DNA of 18,046 bases from Cerioporus squamosus (taxonomy: Eukaryota > Basidiomycota > Agaricomycetes > Polyporales > Polyporaceae), in assembly GCA_022592435.1 (NCBI GenBank), contig JABYQS010000572.1:1-18046 (forward strand). Direction: 5' to 3'. Both the position numbers and the translations under genes were made by a program. This document shows positions 10,838-18,046 of the stretch, piece after piece (position 1 is the first letter of the stretch; every line of letters starts with the position of its first letter). Under the pieces are notes generated by a model. That model ran no database searches, had not been told where the DNA came from, and worked only from the letters and a program-made list of their open reading frames with translations.

Positions 10838-13800
10838 CTACAGAGAGTCGTGGCGTATTGCCGAGTGGGGTCCGGTGTCGTTCCTCATACCCCGAGTCAA
10901 CATCAACAGCAAGTTCTCTATCCTCGCTTGGCGGTCCTGCAAGACACCAGTCAGTGTCCGTCTGCCACACGCACCACAGCTGTGCTATGTTGCGACGCAC
11001 CTGAAGCTCCTTCATCTCGTCCTTGAGCCGGTTCACTGGCATCCTCTTCACCTCGTCCACCAGCACCTCCACGCGCTTCACGCTCGCCTCCATCCCCGCC
11101 ATCGAGGCGACCCGTTCCCTCCTCGCCCCAAACAGCGCACCCAGCGGACTCCTCGGGCCGATCGTCGGCACCTCAGTCGAGCTCGAGGGGATGATGGTCG
11201 GCAGAACTGCGTTCCGCGGGCGCGGCGAGCCCGAGGGCGAGGCCACCCCAGGGGACACAGCGCTCCTCGTCCGGGTCCTCTGCGTCTTCCGCGGGGAGAG
11301 CGAGAGGCTCGTCGTGCGCCTGATGTTCTCGGGGGGCGTCACTACGCCTGACGGACGTAACGGAGAGGGCTGGCGATGTCTCAGCGAGTCGTGCGACCTC
11401 GACGCTTGGATCCCGCTTGGCGCTGCTGGCGCGGATGACGGCACGTCTGCATCCATGGTCGGCCACTCTTCGCCCTCGCCGTCGGACTCGTCGAAGAGCC
11501 CCAGCTCCCCGTGTAAGTCGATGTCAAAGATCGCCTCGTGCACGTCCATGGAGCTCGAGCCGAGTAAGTCGAGGATGGGCATGTGCTTGACGCTGCGGGA
11601 GAGACTCGCGTAGATGTTGTGTGCGCGCTTGGAGCTCGCTTCGCGCCACTTCTGGCCGTGGGCGAGATAGCGTTCGTAGATGGCGATTATGATGAGTTGC
11701 GGGAACGACTGCACTGTGCGTCAGACATGGTCAGCAGGCGACCGGCTGAATGAGGCGCACCGTCACTTTGATGAGGAAGACGTTGGTCGAGTGTAACGCT
11801 CTGGGTGACAGGACGAAGCTGAGTGGCCATAAAATCACAAATGCCAGGAGGTTGAACGGTGGTTGATAGCTGAAGAGCGAGTCCTTGACTCTGGAACGGG
11901 CTATCAGACTACGGTGCTTCGCACGTTGAGTCGAGTCTTACCCTTCGATGGTGGTGATCGCATACTGGAAGAGGTACTCTTGCTTTGCGTTCTACAAGGA
12001 AGTCAGCACGATGCATCTTCTACTCGAAGCGAGGTGCTTACCGCGTCGATCCGTGCAAACGTGTTCGACAGAATAGAGATGAGGACTAGAGAACGTGAGG
12101 ACGATATACCATGCCACGAAGCATGAAACACATACTGGTAAGCAGCAGCGTGTTAGACAGCGCCGCGAAGGCCGTCATGAGCACCGGCCCAAAGATAGGG
12201 TGGAAGCTCTCCGCCTGTGCGAAGCTCAGGTATGTGTTGCCGAACCAAATCTGCACCATGAGCCACGCAATGCTCTTCACAGACCACCTGCCAGTGTCCG
12301 CCGCTGTAGGAGAGTGAGTGTCCAGAGGAAAAACGCGTTCGAATACGGCATACCAAGACTGTGCAGGGTGAACAGCAGGCCAGAGAAGCAAATCGCGGCA
12401 ATACCAATGAAGAAGAGGAACTCAGCCATCATCGCGCGCAGAGCACTGTGAGGTTGTGGGTGAATAGTGGCACTGTGACTATCATGAGTGAGTACCTACA
12501 GCACAACGACGTTATTGGAGACTGCGAAAAACGCAAGACTGTGATGACTAGTCAGTTGCGCCGCTTCGTGTAAGACTCAAGGGCATGCTCATACTCACCG
12601 TGGAAATAGGATGCACGCTCCGCAAGCGAGGACATCAAACGCGAAGTCGCAGGTATCAGCTTGGAGAAGGTGTCAGCCCAGAGTTCAAAACGGTTTCGGA
12701 TTGCATCGTGAGAGCTCACCATTCCCTGTCTGTAGACCCTTGATCCGAAGGACGATATACACCAGGAAGATCACGACAAAGGACGTGTCGAAGACGTTCC
12801 AAAGCTATACAGAACGTGTTGAATGAGTATGACAAGTATTCCCTCACGACCGTATTCCCTCACGACCGCCACTCACATTAGCAAAGTAGACTATGTGATC
12901 GCGGTGTCAGATATGCGATCGTGATGCTACACTGCGGGAAACTCACTCGTCCAGCCGTGCTCCTTGGAGGCTGTGTACTCTTCAAGAGCGAACGCAGTAG
13001 CGAAGATGATGAACACCAACTCGAAACCATTCATAGAATTCAGGTTCTTTGCTGTGGGGAATCAGTCTCAAGCTCGAAGTACTGAGACTAGAACCACTCA
13101 CTCGACAAGCATAGCAGGAAAGTCGTCAGTAGCACAGCGAAGTTCAGAAACTCCAGGATGGCTCCATAACGGGGCACCCGTAACCTGTAATGGTCGAGGA
13201 ACGGCGCCTTGCTCACGTCGTACACCTCAATGCTACGCGGTTTGTAGTTGTCGGCAAGCACTGAGCGGTGTGAAGTCATGGAGAAGACCATTCGGCCGGA
13301 GTAGATGTCGTTCACGACTGTCTGTACGAGCGGGGATGCAAGGAATGCCTTCGATTCGGTAGCAATGGCCATCTACGGTACCATACAAGTGAGAGTCAGA
13401 GGAATCACGAACGTACGTGGAGGGCATACGGACTTCAAGTGCGCACTGCGGGTCGTATGTCCCGTCCTCCCCAACCATGTTCCGAACATCATTGATGACT
13501 TGTTCCGGCGCTCCGGCGAGGGGATTCCAGCTGGCGGTCAAGACGGTTGCTACTCGCAGAGGGCTGGACGCAAAGGTACCAAGGAGCTTCATGGCGAGGA
13601 TCTCACATACCGCGGCTCGAGAGAGGAGTACGCCAGAGTATGCAAGGTTGTCCTCCGCTTCGGAAAGGAAATGAGAGCGCACGACGAAACAGGCGTAGAC
13701 CACTGCGAGGTTGTCCAGTCTGGCGTACTTGAACACCAGCGGGCGGATGATAGCAAAGTTGATGTCCGACGCGGTCAATTGCCTTCACACGAACAGCTCA

Positions 13801-14084
13801 GTCAACGCAGTGTAGGCAGGAGACGTAGTTCACCTACTCCCATGTCAACGCAGTGTCTGGGAGACCAGTCAGTGAGTTTCAATGATACGCAGGCATGGCT
13901 ACGTACCTATGTCCCTCTACACGTCCGTTCAACATCAATGTCAACCATACATGTTGAGCGCAAGTACACGTACGACGACATCCTTCTTCAAGCTCGGAAT
14001 CAACGGGAAGACCTTGATTGTAGCCAGGTTCTCCTGCACTGGAGCGAGCAATCGAGTCTCCTCGTCCACGCCATCATGAGCCAT
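10838..14084 (-). CDS. yvc1: Yvc1-type fungal TRP cation channel, 784 aa, 17 exons
   Basis: Exons are 14084-13974, 13916-13907, 13856-13838, 13782-13434, 13372-13102, 13051-12947, 12890-12877, 12804-12720, 12659-12599, 12538-12500, 12445-12354, 12303-12136, 12085-12042, 11991-11942, 11890-11761, 11708-11001 and 10936-10838; 2355 nt in one clean frame. The cytosolic N-terminal domain (LTASDINFAIIRPLV, SWNPLAGAPE) is characteristic of the family. Membrane segments follow from about residue 230 (LEFLNFAVLLTTFLLCLS), with NLWNVFDTSF near 293-302. The pore region is WLMVQIWFGNTYLSFAQ (399-415), then SNTLLLTILISILSNTFARI. A last hydrophobic stretch ends at YERYL. The tail has an acidic patch (FDESDGEGEEW), a Ser/Pro-rich region and a coiled-coil-like end (VKRMPVNRLKDEMKELQ, RIENLLLML). 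Yeast Yvc1 releases vacuolar calcium; the vacuolar role is inferred by family. Introns are 50-72 nt; introns 3 and 8 end in AAG. Confidence 0.94.
12836..12867. repeat. 16-bp perfect tandem duplication in channel intron 7
   Basis: GTATTCCCTCACGACC is repeated twice with no spacer (12836-12851 and 12852-12867), within intron 12805-12876. This makes the intron 72 nt, the longest in the gene; with one copy it would be 56 nt, close to the others. Confidence 0.9.
13801..13856 (-). repeat. 13-bp direct repeat: microexon 3 sequence copied in its downstream intron
   Basis: The plus-strand 13-mer GTCAACGCAGTGT occurs exactly at 13844-13856 and at 13801-13813. The first copy is the start of the 19-nt exon 3 of the channel gene (ACACTGCGTTGAC on the coding strand). 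The second lies in intron 3, where its TTGAC is about 18 nt from the acceptor and could act as the branch site. Confidence 0.8.
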
Positions 14085-15032
14085 GGGAAGAGCGTTGTCG
14101 GGGATCTTCTAGCTGCAGGGTCGCAGACGTCGACGAGGAGCAGGAGAAGAAACGCAAGGAGGAGAGGACGGCAATGAGACCGCGGCCGTCATACGCTCGA
14201 CGCTCAGAGTATCGCGAGCACGGCAGTTCCCGAGACCTCAGGCCTCAGGCGGGCTGGCGCGCCGCGCCTCAGCTGGTGGTACTTATCCTTCCTCCTCAAT
14301 GCATCTCCTCCTCTTACAGGACTAACCGCGACGATAATGAGAGATGCTACTGAGCTGACTACATGGTGCTCGAGAAGACATACAAATTGTACTGCTCTCT
14401 CGTGCAGCATCTCAGCCATGACCCCCGACACTCGGACCTCAGATAGCCATGACAGCATTCGCTGCTGAGTGGGAGTTTCGCTCATAAGGCTGCGGAAGGT
14501 GATCTCTAGGACTGCGAAATACTTGCCCAAAAGTCCGAGGTATGTCACTTCGGACGCCTTGTCTCATGCTCAAGACGATACCTAGGTCTTCAACTTCTCT
14601 CGCGCCTCAAAAGCTCAAACTGTCGGAAGCTTATGCTTAGCCCACACGGACGCTGGCCGCGACCTTCCGTACGCATATCTGTTCATTATCACTTCAGGTA
14701 CCCCTTGCAACGTCTGATGAGAACATGCTCATGAAGGCTCATGATGGACATTCACCCGCGACGATGCGCGCTTCAGAGATACTCAGGAAGATCCGAAGCT
14801 CCTCCGGGACCGTCGCTGCCGTCGGCCCGCCACACTCGAGTGCGGGGAAGGAACGACTTCGCAGACGGTTTGGAGGTGACGGGCCAGCCCTTGACCTCAT
14901 GACCATACCTCCTGCCCATCTAGGCTCTCGCCCTGGCTCAAGGTAATCGTCCGAGCATTCCCCGTGGGATCTGGAAAGTAACAGCGTGATTATTAGACTG
15001 CACGCGTTCAACCAGACGGTCGCCGCACCATG
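14085..15032. other. Divergent intergenic region between channel and transporter genes
   Basis: About 950 bp separate the two divergent genes, and I find no supported coding exon. Short frames on both strands near 14204-14548 and 14739-15011 lack family features and exon-like continuations. The region should hold the channel promoter and the transporter upstream region. One GCGGGG hexamer at 14842-14847 matches the fungal CreA/Mig1 carbon-repressor consensus, which alone is weak evidence. Confidence 0.45.
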
Positions 15033-15039
15033 TATATAA
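15033..15039 (+). promoter_or_regulatory. TATA box upstream of the sugar transporter
   Basis: TATATAA lies about 57-63 bp before the inferred transporter start at 15096. The position and sequence are good for a core promoter, and sugar-transporter genes are often strongly regulated TATA promoters. Confidence 0.6.
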
Positions 15040-15095
15040 GGTCGTAAGCTGCGGCTCGTGCGGTTTTGAGGTCCAACTCGTGCTTTCGCCTTCGC

Positions 15096-17216
15096 ATTGC
15101 AAGCTGTGACTCCTACGTCTCACCTCGCGCGAGGAACAGCTGTGCAAGACCATGGTGTCGTTTACAACGTCTTCCTTGCCACCTTCTGTGCGATAGGTAC
15201 GTCGGGTTCTAATAATTTGGTAGTATTCGGAAAGAAGCTGATATCATATCTTTCCTTCCAATCGATCAGGTTCCTTCTTGTTTGGGTAAGCAGAGTTATG
15301 GTACTTCTAGTTCTGCCGCAGCGCTGAACTTTGTCCTGCTCCGGATTCGTGGACTCAGATACGACAGGTCAGTTTCTGTTGCTGTGATAGAGTGACGAGG
15401 CTTCTCATGAAATCATTGCTTCAGTGGTATTATTGCATCAGTTATCACGTTTCGACTCCTTCAAGTCGTTTATTAGCAACCCCGGAAACTATGACAGCCT
15501 CTCCGGAGCAGTCGTATCGACATTCACGGCGGATGCTTCCTTGGAGCTGCTCTTGCAGGATGGTGAGGTTCTGCCGCTGCGTACAAGAGCCACTGCTTAC
15601 CGGAAGTGCAGGACCAATGACAAGTTGGGTCGTATTCGGACGGTGCAGGTATGTGGGTGCGAAACTCTTTCAGAACTACAGTGGCGAATAATATGTTCTG
15701 TAGATTGGAGCGGTGTTGGCTCTGTGGGGATGCGCCATGCAATCCGGGGCAAATAACTTCGCTTGCATGCTTGTAGGTCGTATTATTGCCGGGTTCGCTA
15801 TCGGGTACGTCCTCTTTTCGATCATGAAGTCGCCTCGCAGTCGTTTGACCCCGGTTCTCAGGGTGTTGTCTATGACTGTTCCCCTTTATAACGTATGTCT
15901 TGAATTGCTTACCTGTGTCCCCTTATGATTTACTCTTGACCATGGGATTCCAGACGGAGACCGCTCCACCGAAGCATCGCGGCTCATGGTTGGCCTAGCG
16001 CAGCAAATGATCGGGATCGGGTTCATTGTAGCCAACTGGGTCGGATACGGCTGCCAGTTCCTCAAGGGGAACGCTCAGTGGCGACTTCCGCTTGGCCTCC
16101 AGCTCGCGCCCGCCCTCCTGCTCCTCGTCGGAAGCCCCTTCATGCCGCAATCTCCTCGATGGCTCATAGAACACGGCCGTGACGAGGAAGCCCTCGCAGT
16201 CGTGCGCAAACTGCATGGGACCACCCCCGACGCCCAGAGAGGGGCCGACGAGGAGTTCGCGAGATGCAGACCACGATCAAAGCAGAGCTGCTCGTGCGCT
16301 CGCGCTCGTTATCGGACCTCTGGGCCACCCGCGGCATGCTCAGGCGCACACTCGTCGCTGTCGGCGTGCAGGTGTTGGCCAGTTCTCCGGCATCAACGTC
16401 ATCAACTACTTTGGGCCATCTATGTACAAAGCGCTAGGCCTCTCGTCCGGCCAGTCGCTGCTCGTGCAGGGTATCTACGGAGCCGTCGGACCCATCACAA
16501 ACTTCTTGTCCGTATCTCCATGTTTCCTAAACCTTTGGCCCCTCACTTACCGAATGCCATAGTTTCATCACCCTCATTCTCGACACGGTGGGTCGCAAGA
16601 AACCGCTGATGTTCGGTGCTGGGAGCTTCGTCGTGACCTACTCCATCCTGACGGCCATCGTCGCATCATTCCCGCCCGACGAGTCGACGAACCACCCCGC
16701 ACAGAGAGCAGGCATCGCGATGATCTTCCTCACCAGCATCTTCTTCTCGCTCAGCTTTGGCCCTGTGAGCTGGGTCCTTGCATCGGAGGTGAGCCACATC
16801 CTGCATTTCCTTCGTGCACTAGATGACCGATGAATCTCGCGCAGGTCTTCCCAACAAGAACTCGCTCGATTGGCACCAGTGTCGCGACCTGCGCAAACTG
16901 GGCGTTCAACGTGCTCTTCTCGCAGGTCTCGAACATCGCGATCAACAACATCTCCTGGCGATACTACCTCGTCTTCATCTGCTTGAACTTCGTCGACTTC
17001 ATCGTGATAACCTTGTTCTTCCCTGAGACCAAAGGTGCGGCAATTTGCCTCCCCGCGTTCCTTCAGCCACTGATGGCGATCGCGCACGTAGGCAGGACAC
17101 TCGAGGAGATGGCACAGATCTTCGGGGACGAAGTGGATGCGCACGATATCCTCGAGTCGCTCACGTCGATGATAAGCTGCAGCACGACTCCAAGCTTGAG
17201 GACAAGTCCTGCATAA
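15096..17216 (+). pseudogene. MFS sugar transporter, near full length, broken by several 1-bp indels
   Basis: Exon-like blocks are about 15096-15196, 15270-15285, 15359-15367, 15425-15562, 15612-15648, 15704-15804, 15862-15892, 15954-16507, 16563-16788, 16845-17034 and 17092-17216, all with GT-AG borders. Sugar-porter signatures are present in order: VVYNVFLATFCAIG, FGYDSGIIASVI, DKLGRIRT, GRIIAGFAIG, SMTVPLYN, WVGYGC, QSPRWLIEHGR, GQFSGINVINYFGPS, GRKKPLMFG, VFPTRTRSIGTS, ETKGRTLEEM. The frame changes by one base near 15450 (extra T), 15528, 15984, 16262 and 16377 (one base missing each), and perhaps 17160. No ATG opens the first exon: ATTG stands at 15096-15099 where an ATG would give a plausible start. 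Total length would be about 510 aa, normal for hexose/disaccharide transporters. Either a young pseudogene or homopolymer sequencing errors; the protein identity is firm, the substrate unknown. Confidence 0.85.
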
Positions 17217-17302
17217 ACGGAGCAGATGGCGACCGACAACTACGGCGTACTGACTCGGTTATTTGCGAACTACGCATCTTATAAGTACGATATCGGCGAC
17301 AC

Positions 17303-18046
17303 CTAATAGTCATCATCCCAGCTATTACGACGCATACGACTTTTGTATGTAGGCAGCGCTGTGGTATCGGGAGTCTCCTTGAACTGGTACTTGACTGTGA
17401 ACAGAAGATCAGCATCTGGAGTAATCCACATGATACCACAAAATAATGACAACGTACGCAACGAGTGACCCGGGGCATCGTAGGCGTAGCCGTAGTAATC
17501 CCCCGGTACCAAGCCGGGCGAGGCCAGAGATGCCGTGCACCATCTACAACAGCAGGGTTCCGTTTTGCCCACTGCGGGCCGCGCCTTGCGATAGACAGGG
17601 CGAAGCCAGATATTCCTGGAAGTCCCGATCGGTCGCAGCGTATAGCGTCGACCGCTTGGAGTCCCAGGCGAGCCTGAACGCAGTTGTTCCCGGTGGAGAG
17701 ACGGCACGGGCCCGGAGGTCCCAGAGCTTGACGCAGTGACCATCGTCACATCCGTGAACAACGCTATCGGTCACATCAGTTAGCTGGCCAAGCAAGCAAG
17801 CCTTGTAAGCAGCCTAAGGGGTGGTACTCACTGGGAATGCCGTCGGGATGAGTCAGAACGACATCGGGGCACGCCTCACCTTTCTTGACTGCCTCGATGG
17901 TGATCGCCGGTAGAGGGCTCCGCACGTCGTATATCCTCGCATGACCGTCAAGCGAAGCGGTCGCAAAGGCGTTCGCATCTCCTGGACTGGACGAGAACTT
18001 GTACACAGTCCGGGCGTGTCCCAGGTATCGAGTCGCAACACGGCCC
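17303..18046 (-). pseudogene. Second WD40-repeat gene, partial at window edge and frame-broken
   Basis: Exon-like blocks on the minus strand are from beyond 18046 to 17832, 17763-17458 and 17394-17303. The first encodes RVATRYLGHARTVYKFSSSP, then DGHARIYDVRSPLP and HPDGIP, matching TRYVGHGHDVEKF, DGYARLFDVRRPLP and HPDGVP of the WD40 gene at 3131-4936. Next come GCDDGHCVKLWDLRAR, YAATDRD, a short tail DYYGYAYDAPGHS and a last exon KYQFKETPD ending DDDY. Both introns fall where the first gene has them. The frame breaks near 17752 (missing base in a G run of the coding strand), about 17600, near 17577 (extra C) and near 17500-17504 (five-base run). It lacks the long acidic region of the first copy. 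Either a decaying paralogue or a homopolymer-damaged assembly; the N-terminal two thirds lie outside the window. Confidence 0.78.

Noticed and set aside
10596..11714. A 372-residue minus-strand open frame taken as a single-exon gene
   Set aside because: It is the large penultimate exon of the channel gene read on through intron 10937-11000. The family sequence continues from KDEMKELQ into DRQARIENLL only after splicing.
14204..14548. A 114-residue minus-strand frame upstream of the channel gene
   Set aside because: It shows no recognisable motif, no exon-like borders and no link to the channel N-terminus, which starts well at 14084.

Overview
This window looks like nuclear DNA of a filamentous basidiomycete, most likely an Agaricomycete of polypore type. 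The genes are cut by many short GT-AG introns, mostly 47-75 nt and often with CTAAC/CTGAC-like branch sites. Coding sequence is GC-rich, genes are close together on both strands, and the proteins resemble basidiomycete families I recognise. The lineage is inferred from architecture and protein character, because no search could be run. There is no rRNA, tRNA, CRISPR array or recognisable transposon.

Layout, left to right. 1-~170 (-): edge fragment of a degraded SDR/epimerase paralogue. 732-2011 (-): intact 5-exon NAD(P)-binding SDR/epimerase-like gene, 350 aa. 2479-3029 (+): small helical orphan protein with an unresolved 3' end. 3131-4936 (+): WD40 protein with an acidic C-terminal region and one apparent frame break. 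4937-6455: gene-poor, with a weak candidate for a mitochondrially targeted protein near 5216-5640 and a G-quadruplex-type tract at 6213-6250. 6456-8753 (-): intact 8-exon STK32/YANK-type AGC protein kinase, 442 aa, with an MGNCCS lipid-anchor N-terminus and a 634-nt intron. 8994-10171 (+): intact 9-exon MacroD-like macro-domain protein, 220 aa, divergent from the kinase across 240 bp. 10838-14084 (-): intact 17-exon Yvc1-type TRP cation channel, 784 aa. ~15096-17216 (+): MFS sugar transporter, about 510 aa, recognisable end to end but broken by at least five single-base frame shifts. 17303-end (-): a second WD40 gene, paralogous to the first, partial at the window edge and also frame-broken.

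The genes do not form an operon or biosynthetic cluster. Some links are suggestive: the kinase and macro-domain genes share a short divergent intergenic region, and the channel, transporter and kinase all point to membranes, calcium or nutrient signalling. This is inference only. The most distinctive features are microexons (12 nt in the macro gene; 10, 19 and 14 nt in the channel; 16 and 9 nt in the transporter), the inverted WD40 paralogue pair with two shared intron positions, and the uneven spread of frame breaks. The three long genes at 6.4-14.1 kb have no break in about 4.3 kb of coding sequence, while the flanks have about ten.
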